This document shows positions 19,393-29,321 of a DNA stretch of 64,000 nucleotides, piece after piece. Each line of letters opens with the position of its first letter. The first letter of the stretch is position 1. The translations under genes were made by a program, and so were the position numbers. A model generated the notes under the pieces. It saw only the letters and a list, made by a program, of their open reading frames with translations. It did no database searches and was not told the origin of the DNA. The DNA comes from an uncultured Pelagibacteraceae bacterium. GTDB taxonomy: Bacteria; Pseudomonadota; Alphaproteobacteria; Pelagibacterales; Pelagibacteraceae. The stretch is from assembly GCA_902605035.1 (NCBI GenBank), contig CACLBB010000002.1:1-64000 (forward strand), written 5' to 3'.

Positions 19393-21000
19393 TTACATAT
19401 TTCCGTATTTTGGACCACCACCGCCTTCGGGTGCAACCCAGGTGATATTTTGTGAGGGTTCTTTAATATCACAAGTCTTACAGTGGATACAATTTTGCGA
19501 GTTTATAACAAACTTTTCTTTTTGAATTTCATACACACCTACTGGACAGTACCTTTGGGCCGGTTCATCGTACTCTTTTAAAGTGTATTTGATAGGTAGA
19601 TCAGGATCTTTTAACCTAAGATGGACAGGCTGGTTTTCGGTATGATTTGTTCCTGTTAAGTAAACTGAGCTAGTTTTATCGAATGTCAGTTTGCCATCTG
19701 GTTTAGGATATTCAATTTTTGGCATCTGGCTGGCAGGTTTTAAAGCCTCATGATCGGCATGTTTATGCTTTAGAGTAAATGGTAGCCTTCCTCTAAATAA
19801 AATTTGATCAATACCTGTAAAGATTATTCCGAGTATTAAACCCCAACTAAAACTAGGCTTAACATTTCTTGCTGAATACAACTCTTTATAAGCCCAGCTT
19901 TCTTTAAATTTTTTTTCATAAATCGAGAGGTCAGCCTTGTTTTTAATATTTTCAATTATAGACTCTGCTGCTACTAATCCACTTTTCATAGCAGTATGCG
20001 ATCCTTTTATTTTAGGCATATTTAAAGTTCCGGCATCACATCCAATTAACAAAGCTCCAGGCATATACATTTTAGGTAAACTTTGAACTCCTCCTTCAAT
20101 TAACGCTCTAGCCCCAAAAGAAATTCTTTTACCACCATCAAACATTTTTCTTATCGAGGGATGTGTTTTAAATCTTTGAAACTCATCAAAAGGAGATAAA
20201 TAAGGATTTTGATAATCTAAACCAATTACATACCCTAGATATATTTGTCTATTTTCAGCATGATAAATAAAACTTCCTCCGTAAGTTTTTTTATCGAGTG
20301 GCCACCCTGCAGTATGCATGACTAGGCCTTCTTCATGTTGTTGCTCGCTTACTTCCCAAATTTCTTTAAGTCCAATGCCATATTGTTGAGGATTTTTTCC
20401 TTCAGCCAAATTAAATTTTTTTATTAGTTGTTTACCTAGGTGACCTCTGCAACCTTCTGAAAAAACAGTAACTTTAGCATGTAACTCCATACCTTCTTGA
20501 TAGGTATCTTTTTTATTACCTTCTTTATCTAACCCCATATCAAGTGTTGCAACACCTTTCACAGACCCATCATGTTTATAAAGAACTTCGCTTGCTGGAA
20601 ATCCTGGAAATATTTCTACACCGAGCTTTTCAGCTTGTTCTGCCAACCAACGACAAAGATTGGCAAGGCTAATGATATAATTTTTATGATTTTTTTGAAC
20701 TGAAGGCAAAAGCCATGTAGGCCAACTTAAAGAAGAATTTTTTCCTAAAAATAAAAATTTTTCTTTTGAAACTTTTGTTTTTACTGGAGCACCTTCATTT
20801 CTCCAATTAGGTATTAATTCGTCAAGAGCTTTTGTTTCAAATACATTACCACTTAAAATGTGAGCCCCAACCTCAGAACCTTTTTCAAGAATACAAACAC
20901 TTAAATTTGGATCAAGTTGCTTTAATTTAATAGCTGTAGTTAAACCTGCTGGCCCTGCGCCAACAATAACCACATCATATTCCATTGCTTCTCTTGTCAT
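19393..21000 (-). CDS. electron transfer flavoprotein-ubiquinone oxidoreductase
   Basis: Inner-membrane-associated enzyme that moves electrons from reduced ETF to ubiquinone. The 535 residues start with an FAD motif (VVIVGAGPAGLTTAIKL) and end with a 4Fe-4S domain (YCPVGVYEI, then NCIHCKTCDIKEPSQNI, and the terminal WVAPEGGGGPKYGNM), which is diagnostic. It is encoded directly after etfB and etfA and downstream of a dimethylglycine dehydrogenase-like gene, so it likely carries electrons from that enzyme into respiration. An internal ATG 15 bases downstream (MEYDVV) is an equally possible start. Confidence 0.96.
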   Translation of the reverse strand: MTREAMEYDVVIVGAGPAGLTTAIKLKQLDPNLSVCILEKGSEVGAHILSGNVFETKALDELIPNWRNEGAPVKTKVSKEKFLFLGKNSSLSWPTWLLPSVQKNHKNYIISLANLCRWLAEQAEKLGVEIFPGFPASEVLYKHDGSVKGVATLDMGLDKEGNKKDTYQEGMELHAKVTVFSEGCRGHLGKQLIKKFNLAEGKNPQQYGIGLKEIWEVSEQQHEEGLVMHTAGWPLDKKTYGGSFIYHAENRQIYLGYVIGLDYQNPYLSPFDEFQRFKTHPSIRKMFDGGKRISFGARALIEGGVQSLPKMYMPGALLIGCDAGTLNMPKIKGSHTAMKSGLVAAESIIENIKNKADLSIYEKKFKESWAYKELYSARNVKPSFSWGLILGIIFTGIDQILFRGRLPFTLKHKHADHEALKPASQMPKIEYPKPDGKLTFDKTSSVYLTGTNHTENQPVHLRLKDPDLPIKYTLKEYDEPAQRYCPVGVYEIQKEKFVINSQNCIHCKTCDIKEPSQNITWVAPEGGGGPKYGNM

Positions 21001-21021
21001 GAAATGACTATATCAAACTAA

Positions 21022-21975
21022 TTATTTTTGGATAGTATTCAGTTTGTTCAACTCAGCTAAAAACTCAGGAAGAGCTTTAAATAAATCTGCTTCTAAACCA
21101 TAATCTGCAACATTAAAAATTGGCGCTTCACCATCTTTATTAATTGCGACAATTATTTTACTTTCCTTCATACCTGCCAAGTGCTGAATTGCTCCAGAGA
21201 TTCCCACAGCGATATATAAATCAGGTACTACAACCTTACCTGTTTGACCCACTTGATGATCGTTGCTAATATAACCTGCATCAACTGCTGCACGAGATGC
21301 GCCAACTGCTGCATTAAGCTTATCTGCGATATCATTTATTAATTTAAAATTTTCACCACTAGCTAGGCCTCTTCCTCCAGAAACAACAACTCTTGCTGTT
21401 CCCAATTGTGGTCTTTCTGATTTGGTTTCCTCTCTCTTTATAAATTTAGAAGTGTTTGGAATATCTATTGGGTTTACTTTTTCTACAGTTGCTGTGCCAC
21501 TAGATCTTTCAGCCGGATCAAAAGAAGTGGGTCTAACTGTAATGCATTTTTTTTTGTCATTACTTTTTACCGTTGCAAATGCATTACCTGCATAAATCGG
21601 TCTTACAAAAGTATCAGGACCATTTACTTTTATTATATCACTTACCTGAGATACATCTAAAGCGGCAGCTACTCTTGGCATAAAGTTTTTTCCGAATGTG
21701 TTAGCGGAAGCTAGAATATGATCGTATTTTTCTGAAACTTTTATTACTAAGGGAGCAAGATTTTCAGGAAGATAATTCTGGTAATTTGGAGAGTCACATA
21801 CTAAAACTTTTTTTACCAAAGGTATATTTACCAATTCTTTTGAAACATTTTCACAATTAGTGCCAGCTACTAAGACGTGTACTTCAGTGTCTATTTTAGA
21901 TGCAGCAGTAATTGCATTTAGTGTAAATGGTTTTAATTTCAAATTGTCATGTTCTGCTACTAATAATACTGACAT
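21022..21975 (-). CDS. etfA: electron transfer flavoprotein alpha subunit
   Basis: FAD-carrying subunit of the soluble ETF heterodimer. The 317 residues have the variable N-terminal domain and the conserved C-terminal FAD domain, with ARVVVSGGRGLASGENF, GASRAAVDAGY, QVGQTGKVVVPDLYIAVGISGAIQHLAGM and IVAINKDGEAPIFNVADYG. It shares one base with the end of etfB, as in most ETF operons, and is followed by ETF-QO. Confidence 0.96.
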   Translation of the reverse strand: MSVLLVAEHDNLKLKPFTLNAITAASKIDTEVHVLVAGTNCENVSKELVNIPLVKKVLVCDSPNYQNYLPENLAPLVIKVSEKYDHILASANTFGKNFMPRVAAALDVSQVSDIIKVNGPDTFVRPIYAGNAFATVKSNDKKKCITVRPTSFDPAERSSGTATVEKVNPIDIPNTSKFIKREETKSERPQLGTARVVVSGGRGLASGENFKLINDIADKLNAAVGASRAAVDAGYISNDHQVGQTGKVVVPDLYIAVGISGAIQHLAGMKESKIIVAINKDGEAPIFNVADYGLEADLFKALPEFLAELNKLNTIQK

Positions 21976-22724
21976 TATATAACTTTAGCCTCATTTTTCA
22001 ATTTACTTACTAATTCTGCTACACTTGCAACTTTAATACCCGCTTTTCTTTTTGGCGGCTCCTCTACTTTTAATTGTTGAATTCTATTAGTTAAATCTAC
22101 TCCTATATTTTTAGCATCTATTTGTTCCATAGGCTTTTTCTTTGCTTTCATTATATTTGGTAAAGAGGCAAATCTCGGCTGGTTTAATCTTAAATCACAG
22201 GTCACAATAGCAGGTAAATTAACCTCAACTGTTTCAAGTCCTTCATCAATTTCTCTTATAATTTCTATAGACTTATCCTTAAGATTTACTTTAGAAGCAA
22301 AGGTCGCTTGAGGCCAGTTAAGCATCGCTGCTAACATTTGACCTGTTTGATTACAGTCATCATCAATAGCTTGTTTACCTAAAAAAACCATATCTGGTTT
22401 TTCCTTATCTACAATTTTTTTTAAAATTTTAGCAATTCCTAAAGGTTCAATATAGTTATCTGCTTTAACATGTATTCCTTTATCAGCACCTACTGCTAAC
22501 GCTTTTCTTATAGTTTCTTGAGCTTTATCTTCACCAACTGAAATTGCAACAACTTCTTTAACTTTACCTGCTTCTTTAAGCTTCACAGACTCTTCGACAG
22601 CATTATCATCAGGAGGATTAGTAGACATCTTAACATTATCAGTATGTACGCCAGATCCATCTTCTTTAACTCTAATTTGAACATTGTAATCAACGACTCT
22701 TTTTACTGCTACAAGGATTTTCAT
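21975..22724 (-). CDS. etfB: electron transfer flavoprotein beta subunit
   Basis: AMP-binding partner of EtfA. The 249 residues include [19 protein letters not shown], the [16 protein letters not shown] segment, [19 protein letters not shown] and the recognition-loop region [25 protein letters not shown]. The start abuts the stop of the upstream dimethylglycine dehydrogenase-like gene with no intergenic base, supporting one transcript for dehydrogenase, ETF and ETF-QO. Confidence 0.96.
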   Translation of the reverse strand: MKILVAVKRVVDYNVQIRVKEDGSGVHTDNVKMSTNPPDDNAVEESVKLKEAGKVKEVVAISVGEDKAQETIRKALAVGADKGIHVKADNYIEPLGIAKILKKIVDKEKPDMVFLGKQAIDDDCNQTGQMLAAMLNWPQATFASKVNLKDKSIEIIREIDEGLETVEVNLPAIVTCDLRLNQPRFASLPNIMKAKKKPMEQIDAKNIGVDLTNRIQQLKVEEPPKRKAGIKVASVAELVSKLKNEAKVI

Positions 22725-25157
22725 TTAAGCTCTAATTAATTTGTTTTCAGCATCATATGGAGACTCTTCTACAATAGAAGCTTCATGCATTTTTCCAAGA
22801 ATATCTATTTTTAATTTTTGTCCAACTTTTGCTAACTCTGGTTTAACCATACCTAAAGCAATAGATTTATTTACTCTAAAACCAAAGTCTCCACTGGTAG
22901 CTCTACCAACAACAGAGCCGTTGTCGTATATGGGATTATTTCCCAAGACATCAGCATCAGTAATGCCGTGAATTTCCATGGTCACTAATTTATTTGAAAA
23001 GCCTTTCGCTCTCCATTTGTCTAATGCCGCACGTCCTATAAAATCTCCTTTATTCGGATGAACAAATCTATCCAAACCTGACTCATAAGGTGAGTATTCA
23101 ATTGATAATTCTGTTCCTACCAATTTATAAGACTTTTCTACTCTCAAACTATTCATAGCTCTAATACCATAAGGTTTTAATCCAAATTCTTTTCCAGCTT
23201 CCATTAACTGATCAAAGATATGATTTTGATATTCAATTGGATGATGAAGTTCCCAGCCCAATTCTCCTACGAAGTTTACTCTCATTGCGCTACAAGGAGC
23301 TAATCCTATATTAATGTTTTGTGCGCTTAACCACTTAAATCTTTCGTTAGAAAAATCTGATCTAGAAACTTTTTGCATGAGCTGTCTAGCCTTAGGTCCT
23401 GAGACTACTAAAACACCCATGCTGTTTGTCAAATTTTCATATTGGACACTTCCATCTGTTGGCATCCATTTATGTATCCAGTCATGATCTAATCTTTGGT
23501 AAGCTCCTGCTGAAACCAAATAAAAACTATCTTCTGCTTCTCTCATTATAGTAAATTCAGAGTGAACACCACCTTTTGTATTTAAAGCGTGACAAAGATT
23601 AATTCTTCCAATCTTTTTAGGAAGCTTATTAGCTACAAGTTTATCTAAAAATTCTTCAGCACCAGGACCTTTAATTCTACATTTACCAAATGCTGTCATA
23701 TCAAGTAGACCAACATTTTCTTTTACATTTTTACATTCTTGCTCGACATTTTTAAACCATTTAGATCTTCTAAATGACCAATCATCTTCTTGTTTTTCAC
23801 CATCTTTTGCAAAAAAATTTGCTCTTTCCCATCCGAATTTTGCTCCAAAAACTGCTCCTAATTTTTTTAAACGATCATAACAAGGGGCCTGTCTCAGAGG
23901 TCGGCCTGCTTCTCTTTCTTCATCAGGATAATGTACAGTAAATACATTTGCATACGCCTCCTCATTTTTAGCTTTTAAATATGATTTAGTAGCGTAAGAA
24001 CCGTATCTTCTAGGTTCAACACCAAGCATATCGATCGTTGGTTCGCCATCTATGATCCATTCTGCCAATTGCCAACCTGCTCCTCCTGCAGCTGTAATTC
24101 CAAAACTATGACCTTCGTTAATCCAAAAATTTTTTAATCCCCAAGCTGGACCAACAATTGGATTTCCATCAGGTGTGTAAGCGATTGCGCCATTATAAAC
24201 TTTTTTAACTCCAACTTCTCCAAATGCCGGCACTCTTTTAATTGCGCCTTCAATGTGTGGAGCCAATCTATCTAAATCTTCTTGAAATAATTCATATTCA
24301 CTATCTTTTGAAGGACCATCAACATAGCAACAAGGTGCTCCTTTTTCATAAGGTCCTAGTAATAATCCTCCTGCTTCCTCTCTCATGTACCAAGAGTTAT
24401 CACTATCTCTTAACACTCCCATCTCTGGTTTTCCTTCTTTTCTTCTTTTTTGAATTTCTGGATGAGGTTCTGTAACAATATATTGATGTTCAACTGGAAT
24501 TACAGGAATATCTAAACCTACCATACGTCCTGTCTGTCTAGCAAAGTTTCCGCTGCAAGAAACTACGTGTTCACATTCTATATCTCCTTTATCAGTTTTA
24601 ACTATCCAGCCATCTTTTGTTTGTTTAATTCCGGATACTGTTGTGTTTCTATAAATTTCTGCTCCATGATTTCTTGCACCTGTTGCTAATGCTTGAGTTA
24701 AATCTGCTGGCTGTATATATCCATCTTCAGGATGTTGTATTGCACCTACTAAACCTTCAATATTAATTAATGGCCAAATCTCTTTGACTTGTTCTGGCTT
24801 TAAAAATTTTACATCTACTCCAATTGTTTTAGCAACACCTGCATATTGATGATATTCATCCATACGATCTTGAGTTTGAGCCAAACGTATATTTGATACA
24901 ACACTAAAACCAACATTTTTACCTGTTTCTTTTTCTAAAGATTTATAAAGTTGAACTGCATATCTATGAAGTTGACCTACTGAATAACTCATATTAAATA
25001 AGGGTAATAATCCTGCAGCATGCCATGTTGATCCTGAAGTTAATTCTTTTCTTTCAACTAATGCTACGTCCGACCAACCTTTCTTGGCCAAGTGATAAAG
25101 CACACTAACCCCAACTACACCGCCACCAACTACCACTACTTTTGTTTTTGATTTCAT
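22725..25157 (-). CDS. dimethylglycine dehydrogenase-like FAD/GcvT enzyme
   Basis: Oxidative demethylase of the dimethylglycine/sarcosine dehydrogenase family. It probably converts dimethylglycine to sarcosine, with the methyl going to THF and electrons going to ETF. The 810 residues contain an FAD motif (VVVVGGGVVGVSVLYHL, 7-23), the STWHAAG motif whose His46 aligns with the covalent-FAD histidine of the mammalian enzymes, and from about residue 430 a GcvT-type folate domain (LLDMTAFGKCRIKGPGAEEFL; FVGELGWELHHP). It is first in the etfBA/ETF-QO operon. Sarcosine dehydrogenase is the main alternative, but a separate sarcosine oxidase is encoded nearby. Confidence 0.9.
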   Translation of the reverse strand: MKSKTKVVVVGGGVVGVSVLYHLAKKGWSDVALVERKELTSGSTWHAAGLLPLFNMSYSVGQLHRYAVQLYKSLEKETGKNVGFSVVSNIRLAQTQDRMDEYHQYAGVAKTIGVDVKFLKPEQVKEIWPLINIEGLVGAIQHPEDGYIQPADLTQALATGARNHGAEIYRNTTVSGIKQTKDGWIVKTDKGDIECEHVVSCSGNFARQTGRMVGLDIPVIPVEHQYIVTEPHPEIQKRRKEGKPEMGVLRDSDNSWYMREEAGGLLLGPYEKGAPCCYVDGPSKDSEYELFQEDLDRLAPHIEGAIKRVPAFGEVGVKKVYNGAIAYTPDGNPIVGPAWGLKNFWINEGHSFGITAAGGAGWQLAEWIIDGEPTIDMLGVEPRRYGSYATKSYLKAKNEEAYANVFTVHYPDEEREAGRPLRQAPCYDRLKKLGAVFGAKFGWERANFFAKDGEKQEDDWSFRRSKWFKNVEQECKNVKENVGLLDMTAFGKCRIKGPGAEEFLDKLVANKLPKKIGRINLCHALNTKGGVHSEFTIMREAEDSFYLVSAGAYQRLDHDWIHKWMPTDGSVQYENLTNSMGVLVVSGPKARQLMQKVSRSDFSNERFKWLSAQNINIGLAPCSAMRVNFVGELGWELHHPIEYQNHIFDQLMEAGKEFGLKPYGIRAMNSLRVEKSYKLVGTELSIEYSPYESGLDRFVHPNKGDFIGRAALDKWRAKGFSNKLVTMEIHGITDADVLGNNPIYDNGSVVGRATSGDFGFRVNKSIALGMVKPELAKVGQKLKIDILGKMHEASIVEESPYDAENKLIRA

Positions 25158-25231
25158 AGATTGTTTATTTTTAATAGAAGGTAATGATACGTCAAGATAA
25201 TCTGACTTGTAAATAGTGGAAAAGTTGAGTT

Positions 25232-25624
25232 TTAATCGAATGTTTTCAGCTCTAAAACATTACCATTAGGATCTTCAATAAAAAATGTATTTTGCTCAAA
25301 TTTTGTACCTTTAAATCTAGTATAGGGCTTATCGATATAATTTATATTTTGTGATTTCAGATTTGACTTTATTTGTTCAAAAACTTCTTTTTTCAAATGT
25401 ACACCAAAATGAGGAACTGGGACATTGCCCATGTCTACATCATGCCTTTCTCTAGGTAATTTCATTTTAGTTTGATGAAGGGTTAACTCATTTCCCCAAA
25501 AATCTATATCAACCCATTTACCTTTTTCTCTGTTGCCGGTTTTACACCCTAAGATATCGGTATAAAATTTTTCTGTAGTTTCAATATCTCCAGCGGGTAG
25601 GGCTAAATGGAAAGAATTACTCAT
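25232..25624 (-). CDS. VOC (glyoxalase/bleomycin resistance) family protein
   Basis: A 130-residue single-module vicinal-oxygen-chelate protein. The N-terminus FHLALPAGDIETTEKFYTDILGCKTG and the C-terminal FFIEDPNGNVLELKTFD are typical, with candidate metal ligands at His6 and the late Glu. Such proteins act as lyases, dioxygenases or resistance proteins; no substrate can be assigned. It lies 74 bases upstream of the dimethylglycine dehydrogenase-like gene on the same strand and is divergent from cysE with a 60-base gap. Confidence 0.82.
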   Translation of the reverse strand: MSNSFHLALPAGDIETTEKFYTDILGCKTGNREKGKWVDIDFWGNELTLHQTKMKLPRERHDVDMGNVPVPHFGVHLKKEVFEQIKSNLKSQNINYIDKPYTRFKGTKFEQNTFFIEDPNGNVLELKTFD

Positions 25625-25684
25625 ATGCTTTATATATTTAATTCTTTAAATTTTTCAAGTAGGTATTATATATACTCTTAAAAT

Positions 25685-26260
25685 ATGAACGATTTTATTA
25701 AATCTATAAAAGAAAGAGACCCTGCGGCTAAATCAACATTAAGTATAGTTTTGACTTACCCGGGAGTAAAAGCTGTTTTTTTACATCAAATAGCAAACTT
25801 TTTTCATGTGGCTGGATTTGATTTGATTGCAAGAATAATTTCTCAAACAAGTAGATTTTTTACTGGCATTGAAATTCATCCAGGAGCTAAAATTGGTAAA
25901 AATTTATTTATTGATCATGGCATGGGTGTTGTGATTGGTGAAACCTCTGAAATTGGAAATGATGTTACTATTTATCATGCAGTCACCCTTGGAGGTATCT
26001 CTCCGAGCATAGATAGTGAAAGTCAAAGACACGAAAAAAGACATCCAACAATTGGAAACAATGTAGTAATTGGATCTGGTGCTCAAATTATTGGACCAGT
26101 TAAAGTTGGGGACGGATCTAGAATTGCTTCTAACGCAGTTGTGGTTAAAGATGTAGAAGAAAATACTACTATGGTAGGTGTGCCAGCAAAAGCAGTTAAA
26201 AGTAGAAATAAAGGAAATTTTACGCCGTATGGTGTCGATCAACAAGTAAAAGATGAGTAA
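25685..26260 (+). CDS. cysE: serine O-acetyltransferase
   Basis: Acetylates L-serine with acetyl-CoA for cysteine synthesis. The 191 residues form the short (EpsC/SrpH-like) type: a helical N-terminal part, then a left-handed beta-helix with [31 protein letters not shown] (catalytic His region), YHAVTLGG and VGVPAKAV. Its stop overlaps the msrB start by 8 bases, a sulfur-themed pair. It is divergent from the VOC gene. Confidence 0.93.
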   Translation: MNDFIKSIKERDPAAKSTLSIVLTYPGVKAVFLHQIANFFHVAGFDLIARIISQTSRFFTGIEIHPGAKIGKNLFIDHGMGVVIGETSEIGNDVTIYHAVTLGGISPSIDSESQRHEKRHPTIGNNVVIGSGAQIIGPVKVGDGSRIASNAVVVKDVEENTTMVGVPAKAVKSRNKGNFTPYGVDQQVKDE

Positions 26261-26630
26261 AAATAATTGGGATCCTAATTTAAGTCCTGAACAAAATTAT
26301 ATTTTAAAACAAGAGGGAACTGAAGCTCCAGGTTCAAGTGCTCTTAACAATGAAAAAAGGGAAGGAAGTTACCATTGCGTGAGCTGCGGTACAAAACTTT
26401 TTGATTCTAAAACAAAGTTTGAAAGTGGTTCTGGTTGGCCTTCATTTTTCGAATCATTACCGAATGTCTTTGAAGAAAAAACGGATATGATTATTGGTTA
26501 TCCTAGAACCGAATATCATTGTAAAAAATGTGGTGGTCATCACGGTCATATTTTTGATGATGGTCCAAAACCAACGGGAAAACGATATTGTAACAATGGA
26601 GTATGTTTAGTATTTAAGCCTAAAAGTTGA
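26253..26630 (+). CDS. msrB: peptide methionine (R)-S-oxide reductase, cytoplasmic copy
   Basis: Reduces methionine-R-sulfoxide in proteins. The 125 residues contain the zinc-binding CxxC pairs (CVSCG and CKKCG), [10 protein letters not shown], the [12 protein letters not shown] signature and the catalytic Cys in [10 protein letters not shown]. No signal peptide, so it is cytoplasmic. A second copy with an export signal lies at 29305-29760 on the other strand. The start codon lies inside the end of cysE. Confidence 0.95.
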   Translation: MSKNNWDPNLSPEQNYILKQEGTEAPGSSALNNEKREGSYHCVSCGTKLFDSKTKFESGSGWPSFFESLPNVFEEKTDMIIGYPRTEYHCKKCGGHHGHIFDDGPKPTGKRYCNNGVCLVFKPKS

Positions 26631-26750
26631 AAAGTTATTCACTCATCTTATAAGTGTTTTGAATACAACCTGCTAAAACATTAAAGTTTATTTTGCCATG
26701 TCAACTAGACCAAGGCGTCATAAATTTGTTAAACTCTCTTTTCATCCACC

Positions 26751-27311
26751 ATGATAAGAAATAATGTTCCCCATATCCTTTTTCTAACATTTCTTTTTTT
26801 AATTTTTAACATTTCTCCTATTTTTGCTAACTGGCAACCAGCAAAAGAAGGTAATAAAATTATTTTAATTAGACACTCAATAGCCCCAGGAAGTGGGGAC
26901 CCACCTGGTTTTCAAATTAAAGACTGCAAGACTCAGAGAAACCTTAGCAAGGAGGGAATAACTCAATCAAAAAAAATTGGACAACTATTTAAAAAAAATC
27001 AAATTAAAATTGATCAAGTCTTAAGTAGCCAGTGGTGTAGGTGTAAAGATACTGCTAGATATGCATTTAAAAATTATAAAGAATTTTCAGCGCTTAATTC
27101 AACTTTCCAGTCTCCCCATGACAAAAACGCGAAGAAACAAATTAAAGAATTGCGAGATTTTATTAAAAAATGGAATGGAAATGATAGCAACCTAGTCTTA
27201 GTTACTCATTATGTAATAATAACTGCTATAACAGATGTAGCACCAAGGTCTGGTGAAATTGTTATTATTGATAAGAGTTATAATACTCTTTCAACTATTT
27301 TAACGAATTAG
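26751..27311 (+). CDS. exported histidine phosphatase (SixA/PhoE superfamily)
   Basis: The 186-residue product has an N-terminal hydrophobic signal (about 10-27, ending IFANWQPA) followed by the histidine phosphatase core: LIRHSIAPGSGDPPGF with the catalytic RH, LSKEGITQSKKIG, VLSSQWCRCKDTA and LVLVTHYV with the second catalytic His. It would act in the periplasm on an unknown phosphorylated substrate. The preceding 120 bases hold no obvious promoter or RNA. It ends by overlapping the convergent membrane-protein gene by 4 bases. Confidence 0.82.
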   Translation: MIRNNVPHILFLTFLFLIFNISPIFANWQPAKEGNKIILIRHSIAPGSGDPPGFQIKDCKTQRNLSKEGITQSKKIGQLFKKNQIKIDQVLSSQWCRCKDTARYAFKNYKEFSALNSTFQSPHDKNAKKQIKELRDFIKKWNGNDSNLVLVTHYVIITAITDVAPRSGEIVIIDKSYNTLSTILTN

Positions 27312-27652
27312 AAAAAAATATAATAGACAAAGATTGCAATAATTAAATATTCAACAGTTGTTTTAATCATTATTAGATATTTTTTATCACTGAATTTTGA
27401 ATTTATATAAAGGCTTAATCTTGCAAAAACTAAATGGACTAAAGTAATACTTAACACAATGCCAAGCAATGTTTGATAAAATGAGAAATTCTTGAACCCA
27501 TAAAAGCAGGCAGCAATGAATGTTAACCATGAAATGTTCGAGACGAATAATGTAATCAATAGTCCAGACCCTTTTTTAAAAATACTTTGAGATTTAATAA
27601 AAGTATATGACCATAATAGAGTAAACAAAAAGCTAATGTATTTAATTATCAT
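27308..27652 (-). CDS. small membrane protein of unknown function
   Basis: I do not recognise this 114-residue protein. It has about four hydrophobic segments (2-17, 31-51, 60-78 and 93-113), a Lys-rich short loop between the last two (SKFSDKKYL), and no enzymatic motif. It is convergent with the histidine phosphatase and divergent from ccdA (50 bases). Codon use and composition are like its neighbours, so it is probably a real gene. Confidence 0.6.
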   Translation of the reverse strand: MIIKYISFLFTLLWSYTFIKSQSIFKKGSGLLITLFVSNISWLTFIAACFYGFKNFSFYQTLLGIVLSITLVHLVFARLSLYINSKFSDKKYLIMIKTTVEYLIIAIFVYYIFF

Positions 27653-27702
27653 GAGCCAATATTGTAATTGCGAGAGATATCAAAGGCAAATATAAAGAGA
27701 GT

Positions 27703-28416
27703 ATGATAATAAAGCTAGCTTTTGCTTTTGGTGCAGGATTTATAAGTTTTCTGACACCTTGTGTATTGCCTATTATTCCAGGATATATTTCTTATATAAC
27801 TGGTAAAAATTTAACCGAAATAGATCAGGATAAAAAAATTGTTTTGTATAAAACAATTTTATTTTCTTTAGGATTTTCATTAGTGTTCATAACACTTGGT
27901 GCTACAGCATCTGCGGTAGGAAATATTTTATTATTTTTATCAAATGAATTAAGAATTGCTGCTGGTATTATCATTATATTATTCTCTTTACAGATGTTAG
28001 GTATTATTAATTTTCAATTTTTAAATCAAGAAAAGCGTATAGATACCAAAGATTATAAAGATAATTATATATTTCCTTTTGTAGTTGGATCTGCTTTTGC
28101 TTTTGGTTGGACGCCATGCATTGGCCCAATTCTAGGTTCTATTTTAGCTCTATCTGCTACAGACGCATCAATAAGTAAAGGAATTCTTTTACTTTCATTT
28201 TATTCTTTAGGATTAGCAATTCCTTTTATTTTATCTGGTTATTACATGAATAGTTTTTTAATTTCTAAAAAGGGCTTTGGGAAATACTACAATAGAATTA
28301 CTAAAACAGGTGGTGTAATTCTATTAATCACAGGAATTTTAATCGCCACTAATCAAATTCAAGTTATCAGCTATTATATTTTGACAACGTTTCCTTTCCT
28401 AACTAGTCTAGGTTAA
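27703..28416 (+). CDS. ccdA: cytochrome c biogenesis / thiol-disulfide transporter CcdA
   Basis: Six-helix inner-membrane protein of the CcdA/DsbD-beta family that carries electrons from cytoplasmic thioredoxin to periplasmic thiols. The 237 residues contain both redox cysteines, in FLTPCVLPIIPGY (about residue 20) and GWTPCIGPILG (about residue 140). The stop overlaps the ribokinase-like gene start (TAATG). An exported MsrB and a glutaredoxin are encoded within 2 kb, so the protein may reduce periplasmic methionine sulfoxide reductase as well as c-type cytochrome thiols. Confidence 0.93.
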   Translation: MIIKLAFAFGAGFISFLTPCVLPIIPGYISYITGKNLTEIDQDKKIVLYKTILFSLGFSLVFITLGATASAVGNILLFLSNELRIAAGIIIILFSLQMLGIINFQFLNQEKRIDTKDYKDNYIFPFVVGSAFAFGWTPCIGPILGSILALSATDASISKGILLLSFYSLGLAIPFILSGYYMNSFLISKKGFGKYYNRITKTGGVILLITGILIATNQIQVISYYILTTFPFLTSLG

Positions 28417-29321
28417 TGAGCGATATAACAGTTCTTGGAATATTTGTTGCAGATATAAGTTTTTTAGGAAATAAACTTCCAAGTATGGGGGAAACAATAC
28501 TTGGTGATAGTTACAATGTAGGACCAGGTGGAAAAGGATGTAATCAATCTATTGCAATCTCAAAGCTAGGAGGAAAAGTAAAATTTATTTCTAAGTTAGG
28601 TGATGATGATTACGGAAAACTTGCAATAAATAAACTAAAAAAAGATAATATAGATACGTCAAATATTATTATTTCAAAAGAACATAAAACAGGAGTTGCT
28701 GGTATTCATGTTGATAAAAATACCGGAAAAAATGCTATAACTGTTGTAAGGGGCGCTCCCTCAAGTTTAAACATAAAGGAAATTGACACCAGTTTATTTA
28801 AACATTCGAAAATATTTTTAACCCAATTAGAAATACCAATAGAGGTTACTTTATATTGTTTAAAAGCTGCAAAAGAATATGGACTAATTAACATTTTAAA
28901 TCCTGCTCCAGCATGTAAACTAAGTAACGATTTTTTTAAGTTGGTTGACTATTTTACACCTAATGAAACTGAAGCAGAGTTTTATACTGGAGTCAAAATC
29001 AATGACGAAAATGATGCAAAAGTTAGCGCAAAGAAACTAATAGATATGGGTATTAAAAAAGTAATAATAACTCTTGGGGAAAAAGGATTATTTTACTCAG
29101 ATGGTAAGGAAGAAATATACGTAAAAGCAACTACAGATAAAGCTATTGATACGACGGGTGCAGGAGATGCTTTTAATGGAGGTTTTTCATTTGCATTACT
29201 AAAAGGAAAGAAAATTGACGAATGTTTAGAAATCGCTAACAAAGTCGCTGGATTTTCAACCACAAAATTAGGGGCAGGCGACTCAATGCCTACTTTGGAA
29301 GATATTAATTTGAAGGTTTAA
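28416..29321 (+). CDS. rbsK: PfkB-family carbohydrate kinase, probably ribokinase
   Basis: ATP-dependent sugar kinase. The 301 residues include the N-terminal GGKGCNQSIAISKLGG (PfkB signature 1), the ribokinase-like LTQLEIPIEV and NPAPA segments, and the C-terminal DTTGAGDAFNGGFSFAL (signature 2, catalytic Asp). The close resemblance to RbsK makes ribose the likely substrate, though no ribose transporter is in the window. It is coupled to ccdA by TAATG and its tail overlaps the convergent exported msrB by 17 bases. Confidence 0.87.
   Translation: MSDITVLGIFVADISFLGNKLPSMGETILGDSYNVGPGGKGCNQSIAISKLGGKVKFISKLGDDDYGKLAINKLKKDNIDTSNIIISKEHKTGVAGIHVDKNTGKNAITVVRGAPSSLNIKEIDTSLFKHSKIFLTQLEIPIEVTLYCLKAAKEYGLINILNPAPACKLSNDFFKLVDYFTPNETEAEFYTGVKINDENDAKVSAKKLIDMGIKKVIITLGEKGLFYSDGKEEIYVKATTDKAIDTTGAGDAFNGGFSFALLKGKKIDECLEIANKVAGFSTTKLGAGDSMPTLEDINLKV

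Noticed and set aside
26631-26750. The 120-base gap before the histidine phosphatase gene as an RNA gene
   Set aside because: No stable stem, promoter pair or known aptamer core was visible.
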